Source: Candidatus Parcubacteria bacterium (GTDB lineage: Bacteria > Patescibacteriota > Minisyncoccia > Phycocordibacterales > Phycocordibacteraceae). From it: a DNA stretch of 36,514 nt. A program made the position numbers and the translations under genes. Shown here one piece after another: positions 7,978 to 14,349 of the stretch. The DNA lies in assembly GCA_021731495.1 (NCBI GenBank), contig JAKFXG010000023.1:1-36514 (forward strand), written 5' to 3'. The notes under the pieces are model-generated. The model ran no database searches. It was not told the DNA's origin and saw only the letters and a program-made list of their open reading frames with translations. Position 1 is the stretch's first letter, and every line of letters begins with the position of its first letter.

Positions 7978-8302
7978 ACCTCGCGATCTCAAGGCGCGAC
8001 CCCTTCCCGGGCCGTGCCTTCTTCTTTTGGTTTGAAGTTGCCTGAAATCATGACCTCACGAGGACCACGATTACGCTTATCGAAGCTTACAGCTTCAGCA
8101 CACCTCATTCAGCAGAATGACTCTTGGAGTACGCTTTATGTTTTTCTGAGTGGTCACAAGTTACTAAGTAGTTTGCTCCACGTATTAGCAAACTACGTAA
8201 GTACTCGTCGACCTCGCCTCGCCTTTTCTCTGCTGAGAAAATATGGCTCCGGCCTCACAAATTGACCGCAGGCAAAGCAGTTTGCCTGCTTTACTCAATT
8301 TG
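7978..8302. other. Gene-free, hairpin-rich region downstream of tRNA-Glu
   Basis: No convincing gene. Three perfect hairpins follow each other: GTAGTTTGCT/AGCAAACTAC (8168-8196), TTTTCTC/GAGAAAA (8224-8241), and a compound structure at 8256-8304 whose outer arms are CACAAATTGA/TCAATTTGTG and inner arms GCAGGCAAA/TTTGCCTGC. The outer arm reaches into the last two bases of tRNA-Glu. GCTCCGGCC (8246-8254) and a CGACCTCGCCTCGCC stretch lie between hairpins and recur upstream of the tRNA. An 83-codon reading frame here merely crosses the hairpins. Confidence 0.7.
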
Positions 8303-8316
8303 TGACCCTACCGGGA
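8302..8316. repeat. 15-bp direct repeat (copy 2, within tRNA-Glu)
   Basis: GTGACCCTACCGGGA, identical to 7259-7273. This copy is the acceptor 3' strand and part of the T-arm of the intact tRNA-Glu. Confidence 0.6.
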
Positions 8317-8374
8317 ATCGAACCCGGATTTAAAGCTTGAGAAGCTTCCGTCCTAACCGTTAGACGATAGGGCC
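8303..8374 (-). tRNA. trnE: tRNA-Glu (anticodon CTC)
   Basis: On the minus strand the acceptor GGCCCTA pairs with TAGGGTC (one G-U). The D-arm is GTCT/GGAC. The anticodon arm is GAAGC-TTCTCAA-GCTTT with U33 and anticodon CTC, which reads GAG (Glu). The T-arm is CCGGG-TTCGATT-CCCGG. The discriminator is A and CCA is not encoded, so CCA must be added by a nucleotidyltransferase. A G73 is more usual for tRNA-Glu. A large hairpin starts at the acceptor end and could affect 3' processing. An extended -10 at 8567-8575 lies upstream of a truncated tRNA copy and may serve both. Confidence 0.93.
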
Positions 8375-8514
8375 AATATTTTTCGCACTGCTGGTTTTGG
8401 TTCGATTCAGAATCGGTCACGCATAATTTCTTGCTAGAAATTTGCGCGACCCCGCCTCGCGCTGTCGCGCTCCGGCCCTGAAACGCTACGAACTCTCGCG
8501 TTTCAGCCCGTCTT
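8375..8514. other. Hairpin module between tRNA-Glu and the truncated tRNA copy
   Basis: No gene. CTGAAACGC/GCGTTTCAG (8478-8506) forms a perfect 9-bp stem, and GCGCGA/TCGCGC (8444-8470) a 6-bp stem. GCTCCGGCC (8469-8477) and GCGACCCCGCCTCGC occur in the same order as the related motifs downstream of the intact tRNA. The hairpin stems differ in sequence between the two sites while the layout is kept. Confidence 0.55.
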
Positions 8515-8559
8515 TAAGTCTTGGGAAGGCTCCGTCCTAACCGTTAGACGATAGGGCCT
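8515..8559 (-). pseudogene. Truncated tRNA copy (5' half)
   Basis: On the minus strand the first 27 bases equal those of tRNA-Glu: acceptor 5' strand, D-arm and base 26. The anticodon arm GAGCC-TTCCCAA-GACTT has diverged, carries a C-A mismatch, and would show CCC (Gly-type) in the loop. No T-arm or acceptor 3' strand follows, so it cannot fold as a tRNA. It is probably a relic of a tandem tRNA duplication or of an integration event. Confidence 0.75.
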
Positions 8560-8566
8560 TGTATGT

Positions 8567-8575
8567 TTTATAACA
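8567..8575 (-). promoter_or_regulatory. Extended -10 upstream of the tRNA copies
   Basis: Reading the minus strand, TG-T-TATAAA ends 7 nt before the truncated tRNA copy. Transcription from here would run through the copy and then tRNA-Glu. The -35 region is weak. Confidence 0.4.
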
Positions 8576-8614
8576 GAAAAAGAGAAGAGAGGAAAGCATA
8601 AAAACATAGATACC

Positions 8615-8649
8615 ATAAATAAAAACGAGCGGATGGTATCCGCTCGTTT
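8615..8649 (-). terminator. Rho-independent terminator of the 8687-9265 gene
   Basis: Perfect 12-bp stem AAACGAGCGGAT/ATCCGCTCGTTT (8623-8649) with a 3-nt loop. On the minus strand it is followed by TTTTTATTTAT. Confidence 0.88.
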
Positions 8650-8686
8650 CAAGTTTATTAGAGGGACACAGATGACATCCTTGCCC

Positions 8687-9265
8687 TCACACAAGATTTA
8701 GTTGTCGATGATCTTTTGCTACCCGCGTCCGACGCTTTTTCTGTTGGTATCTTGTCCCGGCAGGGGATGCCATCAGCGCCAGAATAGTTTTTCTCTCGAA
8801 ACTATAGTGCGGATTTGGGGGAACTGGTCGCGGCAAGTCTCGAACATATCGAGCCCACCGGTCGCCCAAAATGGAGCCGACTTCTTTTAGGACTTCCGTA
8901 CGTTTTTCATCCGGAACTCCAATTTCTTTTAAGGCGCGCCCCAGAGCTTCCGGATAGGTTTCTCCCGTCACGTCTTTGAGAAAGCGGGTGAACGCAGCGA
9001 TTCTAAAGCTTTCAGCCGATCGTTGCCCAGAGGGCTCCTGCGCTAATTCTCGAGCTTGCCTCACTGCAACGTACGCGTATCGTAATGCGTCGTTGAAGTC
9101 GACCTGAGGTACCCACGGCGGCTCGCGGCTTTCGGAAGATATTGCCGTTTTACGGAGCTCAAACCCACTACTAGTGTTGTCAATGACCGAGAAAGTGAGA
9201 CTCACTTTCTCTTCGACGCAGATTGTAGCCTCCATGATGGAGGCATCGATGATTCGTAATCTCAT
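8687..9265 (-). CDS. Hypothetical protein, single transcription unit
   Basis: 192 residues; I do not recognise the family. The first 40 residues look like beta strands. The middle (about 55-145) is helical and charged, and the C-terminus is very basic (K-K-R-R-T-R). No signal peptide or membrane segment. It is clearly a gene: a textbook promoter (TTGACT-17-TATTCT), a Shine-Dalgarno GGGAGG 6 nt before the ATG, and its own 12-bp terminator. Unlike many neighbours it has a 5' leader of about 20 nt. The basic tail would suit nucleic-acid binding, but that is a guess. Confidence 0.75.
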   Translation of the reverse strand: MRLRIIDASIMEATICVEEKVSLTFSVIDNTSSGFELRKTAISSESREPPWVPQVDFNDALRYAYVAVRQARELAQEPSGQRSAESFRIAAFTRFLKDVTGETYPEALGRALKEIGVPDEKRTEVLKEVGSILGDRWARYVRDLPRPVPPNPHYSFERKTILALMASPAGTRYQQKKRRTRVAKDHRQLNLV

Positions 9266-9294
9266 TTCACGCCTCCCTTAAGAACTCTAAAAAT

Positions 9295-9323
9295 AGAATA
9301 TAACGTTTTACTTTGTGAGTCAA
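9295..9323 (-). promoter_or_regulatory. Promoter of the 8687-9265 gene
   Basis: On the minus strand: -35 TTGACT (9318-9323), 17-bp spacer, -10 TATTCT (9295-9300). Start of transcription expected near 9288. Confidence 0.75.
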
Positions 9324-9364
9324 ATTCCATTAGGGGATTATTTACCCCCGCTATCGCTAAAATC

Positions 9365-9565
9365 TTATGCGTCCGGATCCGGCGGGAGAACATCACCATC
9401 CTCAAATCTGAGCATGGAGGCTTCCTGTTGAAGGTGCTCAGTCACTTTCATTTCCTCATTCTTTTTATTGAGAGCCTTCATTTTTGCCCCCTTGCGACCC
9501 ATGTTGCTGAGTGCCTCAAAATTATCTTTCAACCGAGCTTCCTTTACTTGCCTAGGTTTCTCCAT
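9365..9565 (-). CDS. Small charged hypothetical protein
   Basis: 66 residues from the ATG at 9565. The ATG at 9571 would touch the Shine-Dalgarno AGAGGT (9572-9577), while 9565 has ideal 6-nt spacing. Lysine- and glutamate-rich, predicted mostly helical, with an acidic proline-containing tail. No cysteines, membrane segments or known motifs. It lies 23 nt downstream of yqeY on the same strand and may be co-transcribed. Family and function unknown. Confidence 0.6.
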   Translation of the reverse strand: MEKPRQVKEARLKDNFEALSNMGRKGAKMKALNKKNEEMKVTEHLQQEASMLRFEDGDVLPPDPDA

Positions 9566-9588
9566 CGACATACCTCTGTTCGTCTTTA

Positions 9589-10044
9589 TTATGAAAGCAA
9601 GCTATCCACAACCGCCTTCACATCGCCTCCGTCGGCTTTGCCCTTGAGGTCTTTCATCAGCGCGCCGGTAAATTTACCGGCGTCCGCCTTAGAGGAAACA
9701 TTGAGCTCAGCCATTTTCGTCCTCGCGATAACTTCGATCTCTTCGCGGCTCATTTGGGAGGGGAGGAGTGATTCAATAATCGCAAGCTCGGCCTTTTCCG
9801 GCTCAGCAAGGTCGTTGCGAGACGCTTTCTCGAACTGTTCGATGGAGTCTTTGCGTTGATTCGCCGCGCGTTTTATGACCGTGAGGGCCTCTTCGTCGGT
9901 GAGGAATTCGTCGGGCTTTCGCTTCTTGGCGACGACTTCGTTCGTCATAAGCGTGATGAGCGAACGGAGTGTGCGGAGCCGCACTTCGTCGTGCGCGCGG
10001 AGCGCGTCAGGAATAGATTTCTTCAATGTTTCGTGGATAGCCAT
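9589..10044 (-). CDS. yqeY: GatB/YqeY domain protein
   Basis: 151 residues, full length for the stand-alone YqeY family. Helical throughout, with R-L-R-T-L-R-S-L near 22-29, the S-L-L-P-x-Q-M-S linker near 92-99 and the C-terminal G-A-L-M-K-D-L-K-G-K-A-D-G motif near 127-139. The domain resembles the C-terminal tRNA-binding part of GatB, the Asp/Glu-tRNA amidotransferase subunit, but the role of free YqeY is not settled. Divergent from rmuC with only 21 bp between the two start codons. An extended -10 (TG-A-TATAAT on the minus strand) ends 9 nt before the ATG. Confidence 0.9.
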   Translation of the reverse strand: MAIHETLKKSIPDALRAHDEVRLRTLRSLITLMTNEVVAKKRKPDEFLTDEEALTVIKRAANQRKDSIEQFEKASRNDLAEPEKAELAIIESLLPSQMSREEIEVIARTKMAELNVSSKADAGKFTGALMKDLKGKADGGDVKAVVDSLLS

Positions 10045-10052
10045 ATAAGGGG

Positions 10053-10062
10053 TATTATATCA
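10053..10062. promoter_or_regulatory. Overlapping divergent -10 elements for yqeY and rmuC
   Basis: The same bases carry TATAAT on the minus strand (10054-10059, preceded by TGA, serving yqeY) and TATTAT on the plus strand (10053-10058, serving rmuC). The starts lie 9 and 7 nt away, so both mRNAs should have almost no leader and the two polymerases would compete for one site. Confidence 0.6.
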
Positions 10063-10065
10063 GAT

Positions 10066-11115
10066 ATGGATTTGTTCACCGTCGCCCTCATTGTACTCGC
10101 ACTCATCCTCGTACAGGGCGTTGGTCTCTATCTTATATTTCGCCGCCGCGAGACCCCGACTGAAGAGGGCAGTGGCATGGTACTTCTCCAACAGCAGATG
10201 CAGGAGCTTGCGCGCACACTCGACGCGCGTGTCTCGGAATCATCCCGTGCAATGCAGGAGAATTCGCACCGCCAATTTTCCGAAAGCGCGCGCCTCATAA
10301 AAGAAATCACCCAGGAAGTGACGTCGGTGAAGGAGATCGGCCGTCAGACGCAGGGCTTTGCCGAACAACTTCAGAACTTGCAGGACATCCTTAAGAATCC
10401 GAAGCAGCGCGGCATCCTCGGCGAGTATTACCTCGAAACCGTTTTGAAAAACGTGCTTCCGCCTGGTATGTATCAGATGCAGTATCCATTTAAAAATGGT
10501 GAAATAGTGGACGCGGCAGTATTTGTGAGCGACAAGATCGTCCCCATCGACTCGAAGTTTTCGCTCGATAACTACAACCGTCTTGTGCATGCGCCGGACG
10601 CGGAGCGTCCGGCGTTTGAAAAGGCTTTTGTAAATGACCTCAAGATGCGTATCACTGAGACGGCAAAATACATCCGCCCCGATGAGAACACGATGGATTT
10701 TGCTTTCATGTTCATCCCCTCCGAAGGTATTTATTATGATCTCCTCACGAATCAGGTCGGAGGGGGAGAGGATGAGAATCTCATTCAAAGGGCGGCAGGG
10801 AAGCATAAAGTCATTATCGTCTCCCCGACGTCATTCCTCGCCTACCTTCAGACCGTGATGCAAGGGCTCAAGGCACTCCAGATAGAGAAAAAGGCCGTGG
10901 AGATCCAACAGCGAGTAGGGGAGCTCGGGAAGCATGTGGCGGCCTATGAAGAGTTCTACCGCAAGCTTGGTATCTCGCTTGGAACCTCGGTGAGCCACTA
11001 TAACGCAGGTTACAAAGAGCTTGGCAAAATTGATAAGGACGTTTATCGCATAACAGGTGAGAGAATGGATATTGAACAACCCGAACTCCTCGAAAGACCA
11101 GGAATCGGGGAATAA
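10066..11115 (+). CDS. rmuC: DNA recombination protein RmuC family
   Basis: 349 residues from the ATG at 10066; longer upstream readings run through yqeY and are rejected. An N-terminal membrane segment (about 4-25) is followed by a Gln/Glu-rich coiled coil (about 38-110) and the RmuC domain. That domain includes G-I-L-G-E-Y-Y-L-E (about 123-131) and V-P-I-D-S-K-F-S (about 165-172), the nuclease-like core. RmuC proteins limit inversions between short inverted repeats, of interest here because such repeats are common in this window. A coiled coil precedes a variable C-terminus. Confidence 0.92.
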   Translation: MDLFTVALIVLALILVQGVGLYLIFRRRETPTEEGSGMVLLQQQMQELARTLDARVSESSRAMQENSHRQFSESARLIKEITQEVTSVKEIGRQTQGFAEQLQNLQDILKNPKQRGILGEYYLETVLKNVLPPGMYQMQYPFKNGEIVDAAVFVSDKIVPIDSKFSLDNYNRLVHAPDAERPAFEKAFVNDLKMRITETAKYIRPDENTMDFAFMFIPSEGIYYDLLTNQVGGGEDENLIQRAAGKHKVIIVSPTSFLAYLQTVMQGLKALQIEKKAVEIQQRVGELGKHVAAYEEFYRKLGISLGTSVSHYNAGYKELGKIDKDVYRITGERMDIEQPELLERPGIGE

Positions 11116-11120
11116 AGTAG

Positions 11121-11149
11121 TTGCATTTTGCGATTCGATGTGCTACACT
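11121..11149 (+). promoter_or_regulatory. Promoter of the structured 11.2-kb segment
   Basis: TTGCAT (11121-11126), 17-bp spacer, TACACT (11144-11149). Transcription should start near 11156, at the left edge of the structured segment and about 270 nt before the next gene. Confidence 0.6.
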
Positions 11150-11155
11150 ATATGT

Positions 11156-11390
11156 AGTTTTTTGAAAGTTTGGGGTCCGACTGAGCGAAGGCAGCCTAGA
11201 TTCGTAGCTGACTAAACCCGTACTAATTCGGGAAAATAAATTAGTAGTCACGCTCGGTATGATTTCTCGCCCAAAGATCGCGCATCGTTTTTGATGAGAA
11301 CCAATTGATTACGATGGATTCCGTGACGCAATAAGCGACTGCTCAGCCGTCACCGTTGATTCAGTTTGGCCCCAAACTTTTCGGAAGCTT
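11156..11390 (+). ncRNA. Candidate structured non-coding RNA, family unknown
   Basis: About 230 nt without a plausible gene, starting right after a promoter. A closing stem AAAGTTTGGGG (11165-11175) / CCCCAAACTTT (11370-11380) is perfect over 11 bp, followed inward by ACTGA/TCAGT (11180-11184 / 11361-11365). Internal stems include GAGCG/CGCTC, TACTAAT/ATTAGTA, TTCTC/GAGAA and GTGACG/CGTCAC. I find no tmRNA T-arm or tag frame, no RNase P core and no SRP core. rplU appears to have its own promoter just after the closing stem, which argues for a separate RNA; a ribosomal-protein leader remains possible. Confidence 0.55.
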
Positions 11391-11417
11391 GTCTTTTATA
11401 CAGAAGAGTGCTAGATT
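11389..11417 (+). promoter_or_regulatory. rplU promoter
   Basis: TTGTCT (11389-11394), 17-bp spacer, TAGATT (11412-11417). The ATG is at 11427, so the leader would be about 3 nt; GGGGA at 11418-11422 could act as a weak Shine-Dalgarno only if transcription starts further upstream. Confidence 0.5.
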
Positions 11418-11426
11418 GGGGAAACT

Positions 11427-11744
11427 ATGGAAGTGGCCGTAATCAAGACCGGTGGGAAGCAATACGTCGTCTCTAAAGGCGACACTATCGCTATAGAGAA
11501 GCTCCCAGGGGATTTGAAAAAGGGTGACACAGTTGTCTTTGGCGAGGTGCTCCTCGTGGACAACGGCTCGGACACGACCATCGGCGCACCTGTCATTAAG
11601 GGTGCGGAGGTCAAGGGCACTGTTGTTCTCGCCGGATTGGATAAGAAAATTGAAGTGGTGAAGTACAAGCCGAAGAGCCGCTACTACAAGCGCGTCGGGC
11701 ATCGTCAGCCACTTCTTAAGGTTAAAATCGACTCGATTTCTTAA
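11427..11744 (+). CDS. rplU: 50S ribosomal protein bL21
   Basis: 105 residues, normal length. It starts M-E-V-A-V-I-K-T-G-G-K-Q-Y-V-V and ends with the rRNA-binding R-Y-Y-K-R-V-G-H-R-Q-P signature (about 84-94). It binds 23S rRNA domain I. In most bacteria rplU and rpmA are adjacent; here rpmA lies about 10 kb away on the opposite strand, so the usual operon is broken. Preceded by a structured segment and promoter, followed by a long imperfect palindrome. Confidence 0.97.
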   Translation: MEVAVIKTGGKQYVVSKGDTIAIEKLPGDLKKGDTVVFGEVLLVDNGSDTTIGAPVIKGAEVKGTVVLAGLDKKIEVVKYKPKSRYYKRVGHRQPLLKVKIDSIS

Positions 11745-11874
11745 GCCAGTCCAAAAACTCAGTCTGCAGCGTTGCGGGGCCCAAGCTTGTTTTTCCGTCG
11801 TACCTCAAGGTACGCCTACAAAACTCGCTTTCCCGCGTCTCGCATACCGAGCTTTTGAAGCTGGCTCTAATTCG
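11743..11874. repeat. Long imperfect palindromic element after rplU
   Basis: The ends AGCCAG-xx-CAAAA-x-CTC and its complement form an imperfect inverted repeat about 20 nt long. Inside, GCGGG/CCCGC, GTTTT/AAAAC and a terminal CGTACC-TCAA-GGTACG hairpin (11808-11823 region) nest in order, so the whole 130 nt can fold as one long irregular hairpin. It may terminate rplU or be a small palindromic element; no T-tract follows. Confidence 0.45.
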
Positions 11875-11905
11875 TTTTAGTAACTATTCACTCACAATAA
11901 AATAT

Positions 11906-13231
11906 ATGCAAGTAGGGCGATGGCATCATCAATCAACAGGCGGGAGCTCGCACGATAGTGGGCGTCCCTCAGCACCTTCACGAGGGCGCTCGTATTCGTC
12001 ACGTCCGCCACAGCGTGGCGGGACAAGTCGTTTCCCATCTCGCGGCGGCTACGGAAGTGGCAGTTTTGGAAATCGCGGGCGGGCACCAGCACGTCGCGGC
12101 GGCTTCGGCTCATTCGGCGAGACAGAAGCCGAGATTTCGAAGTTCATGAACAAGACGGTCGTCACAACCGAGGAACCGGTATTTGTCCCAGAACATAAGT
12201 TCGCTGATTTCGATATCAATGCGTACCTCAAGAAAAATATTGAAGCGCGCGGCTACGACCTTCCGACGCCGATTCAGGATAAAGCCATTCCGCACGCACT
12301 CCTCGGACAGGACGTCGTCGGCCTCGCGGCAACCGGAACCGGAAAGACGGCGGCCTTTCTCATTCCGCTCATCGACAAGGTGATGAAGCAGAAGGGCGAG
12401 CATGTGCTCATCATGGCACCAACGCGAGAACTCGCGGTGCAGATCGAAAAGGAGCTTGCAGGCTTCGCAAGGGGTCTTGGGTTCCGTGGCATGGTCGCCG
12501 TGGGTGGTGCGAACATCGGCCCGCAGATCTCTCAGCTTCGACATGACCCGGCATTCGTCATTGGTACTCCCGGACGTCTGAAGGACTTGATGGAGCGTAA
12601 AGCGCTCAACCTCTCCGGCTTTGGCACGGTGGTTCTCGACGAGGCGGATCGCATGCTCGACATGGGCTTTATCGACGATATGCGCATGATCCTCAGCAAG
12701 ATGCGCAAAGAGCGCCACACGCTTTTCTTCTCGGCGACTATGTCCAAAGAGATCGAACGGCTTATCGGCGATTTTCTCTCGAGTCCGGTCATCATCTCGG
12801 TCAAGACGCGCGACACGCCTTCAAGCATCGATCAGGACGTCGTTCGCATCCCGCGCGGAAAGGACAAGTTCGAAGTCCTCGCCGAAATGCTCAAGGACCG
12901 CGACTTCAGCCGCGTACTCGTATTCGGCCGTACCAAACACGGGGTTGAGAAGCTTGCGAAGGCTCTCTCGCGTCTCCACATCTATGCGGAGAGCATTCAC
13001 GGCAATAAGACGCATGGCGCTCGCATCCGCGCCCTTGAGGCATTCAAGGCAGGGAAGGTGACTGTACTTGTGGCAACCGATGTTGCGGCGCGCGGCCTCG
13101 ACATCCCAGCCGTCTCGCACGTCATCAACTACGACCTCCCGTCGACGTATGAGGACTATGTGCACCGCATCGGCCGCACTGGCCGTGCAGCTCACAAAGG
13201 CAAGGCCCTCACGTTCGTCCCGGAGCGTTAA
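11906..13231 (+). CDS. DEAD-box ATP-dependent RNA helicase with N-terminal RG-rich tail
   Basis: 441 residues from the ATG at 11906. A low-complexity Gly/Arg/Ser-rich tail (about 8-65, several RGG/RGR units) precedes the helicase core. Core motifs in order: Q-motif P-T-P-I-Q; motif I A-T-G-T-G-K-T; P-T-R-E-L-A; D-E-A-D; S-A-T; then A-R-G-L-D-I-P and H-R-I-G-R-T-G-R in the second RecA domain. Such helicases unwind structured RNA in ribosome assembly and mRNA turnover. RG-rich regions usually sit at the C-terminus; here it is N-terminal and the protein ends right after the core. Monocistronic, with a strong terminator. Confidence 0.93.
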   Translation: MQVGRWHHQSTGGSSHDSGRPSAPSRGRSYSSRPPQRGGTSRFPSRGGYGSGSFGNRGRAPARRGGFGSFGETEAEISKFMNKTVVTTEEPVFVPEHKFADFDINAYLKKNIEARGYDLPTPIQDKAIPHALLGQDVVGLAATGTGKTAAFLIPLIDKVMKQKGEHVLIMAPTRELAVQIEKELAGFARGLGFRGMVAVGGANIGPQISQLRHDPAFVIGTPGRLKDLMERKALNLSGFGTVVLDEADRMLDMGFIDDMRMILSKMRKERHTLFFSATMSKEIERLIGDFLSSPVIISVKTRDTPSSIDQDVVRIPRGKDKFEVLAEMLKDRDFSRVLVFGRTKHGVEKLAKALSRLHIYAESIHGNKTHGARIRALEAFKAGKVTVLVATDVAARGLDIPAVSHVINYDLPSTYEDYVHRIGRTGRAAHKGKALTFVPER

Positions 13232-13243
13232 TCAAATTTTACA

Positions 13244-13286
13244 AAAAAGCAAAAGCGCCCCAGATGGGGCGCTTTTGCTTTTTATA
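13244..13286. terminator. Strong Rho-independent terminator after the helicase gene
   Basis: An 18-bp perfect stem, AAAAAGCAAAAGCGCCCC (13244-13261) with its complement at 13266-13283, and a 4-nt loop. A- and T-tracts flank both sides, so it can work in both directions. Confidence 0.92.
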
Positions 13287-13296
13287 TCTATAAAGG

Positions 13297-13324
13297 AAAG
13301 CCTCACCGGTGAGGGTGAGGCTTT
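13297..13324 (-). terminator. Hairpin after the 13341-13760 gene
   Basis: Perfect 11-bp stem AAAGCCTCACC/GGTGAGGCTTT with a 6-nt loop, 17 nt beyond the stop of the minus-strand gene. The T-tail is weak (TTTCCTTTAT), but placement fits a terminator. Confidence 0.6.
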
Positions 13325-13340
13325 GTGTCGGATGGACGGT

Positions 13341-13760
13341 CTATGCGGCTGCTCTTGGCCATATTTTGTCGGGAACGAGGATGTCTCCCCCGAATGGTGG
13401 GGAAAAAGTTCCAGCGAGGTATCCCGTCTCATCTCTTAAACGAAGGGACACACGATCACCAACGGAAATCGACTCGGTGTAGAAAACAACTCGCTCCCAC
13501 CCATTATACCGCTCCAGGAGAACGCATGTGATTTGGCAGCCCAACGGCCCAAGAGCATGATCATTTCGCTCCACACAGACCCACGAGGGACCTTCGATGT
13601 AGTGCTGCGCCAATCGTTTCTTGGTGGCCTCTGCCGCTTCGGCAGCTATCGTCTCAGCGACTGAGCGAGCAGGGAAGTGTCCGCCGATGACGAAGGCCAC
13701 TACCATAATTGTCGCGCTGGCCAGGCTGTACAAGATAGATATCGATGTGCCGTCCATCAT
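13341..13760 (-). CDS. Hypothetical single-pass membrane protein
   Basis: 139 residues. A transmembrane or signal-anchor segment spans about 8-27. Then comes an Ala/Glu-rich helix (about 32-52) and a C-terminal region rich in beta-type residues with two cysteines (C62 and C75 area) that could form a disulfide outside the cell. ATG at 13760 has GGGG 5 nt upstream; an ATG follows immediately at 13757. It faces the helicase gene tail-to-tail, with its own hairpin between them. No family recognised. Confidence 0.6.
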   Translation of the reverse strand: MMDGTSISILYSLASATIMVVAFVIGGHFPARSVAETIAAEAAEATKKRLAQHYIEGPSWVCVERNDHALGPLGCQITCVLLERYNGWERVVFYTESISVGDRVSLRLRDETGYLAGTFSPPFGGDILVPDKIWPRAAA

Positions 13761-13852
13761 TTTGTCCCCATCTTAATTTGATTTGAGGCAGGATTGCCAA
13801 GACTTGTCTGAAGCGCAGTATGGCATTTAGTAGAAATATTGTCCAGTGCCTA

Positions 13853-13881
13853 TTGACAAGTAACACTGATGCGCGTATAAT
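13853..13881 (+). promoter_or_regulatory. Consensus promoter of the 13950-14333 gene
   Basis: TTGACA (13853-13858), 17-bp spacer, TATAAT (13876-13881): an exact match to the housekeeping consensus, the strongest promoter in the window. It gives a leader of about 60 nt. Confidence 0.85.
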
Positions 13882-13949
13882 GCAAGCAGGGTCTGGTTCT
13901 ATCCAGTAATGCCGTACTCCGGGCGCAATCAGGAGTAGCGGGGTTCAAA

Positions 13950-14333
13950 ATGTCGAGCTTCTTGGACACAATTCTTCTCGCGGTCTTCGACCACATGAAC
14001 GTGCACAGGGAGTGCAACGTCTGGTACGTCGCTTCCTGGGGGATGATCATTCTCAGTGGAGGCGTCGGAGGATTTTTCTGGGGCACCGCATCCCCCTTGA
14101 TGCGCTCCACAATGATTGTCGCGGGCACTGCGTCTGTATTGTTCGGCATTCTTGCGGGGTACGGAATGATCCGCTTCACCCCAGGCGAGCTCAGCCAGCT
14201 CCACGCCGTGGCAGGAGCATTTGTCCTTTACGTGATAGTCGGTGGGCTGTTTATGTTCTCCGTGATGTTCGCGCACCACTACAGGGTTCACCGGGAGAAC
14301 ACCAAAATCATCCGGAGGAAACTTGGGTTTTAG
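13950..14333 (+). CDS. Hypothetical membrane protein under a consensus promoter
   Basis: 127 residues with three predicted transmembrane helices (about 25-46, 52-74 and 85-108), a short N-terminal stretch with H-M-N-V-H, and a basic cytoplasmic tail rich in His and Arg. Gly-rich helices suggest tight packing. GGGG lies 6 nt before the ATG. Promoter, leader, gene and terminator form a complete unit. The exact-consensus promoter implies high expression, unusual for an orphan gene. Family not recognised. Confidence 0.7.
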   Translation: MSSFLDTILLAVFDHMNVHRECNVWYVASWGMIILSGGVGGFFWGTASPLMRSTMIVAGTASVLFGILAGYGMIRFTPGELSQLHAVAGAFVLYVIVGGLFMFSVMFAHHYRVHRENTKIIRRKLGF

Positions 14334-14349
14334 TGGAAGATTGACGGGG

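Noticed and set aside
8014-8265. 83-codon frame on the plus strand downstream of the deoxyribosyltransferase-like gene
   Set aside because: It crosses two perfect hairpins, has no ribosome-binding site and low-complexity composition unlike a protein.
8399-8408. T-loop-like GGTTCGATTC on the plus strand as part of another tRNA
   Set aside because: Flanking bases do not form a T-stem and no acceptor or anticodon arm fits around it.
8168-8506. CRISPR array
   Set aside because: The repeated structures are hairpins of different sequence with irregular spacing; there are no identical direct repeats with unique spacers and no cas genes.
11156-11390. Identification of the structured segment as tmRNA, RNase P RNA or SRP RNA
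   Set aside because: No tRNA-like 3' half with a T-arm, no tag reading frame, no RNase P core sequence, and only a short chance resemblance (GAAGGCAGCC) to the SRP tetraloop region.
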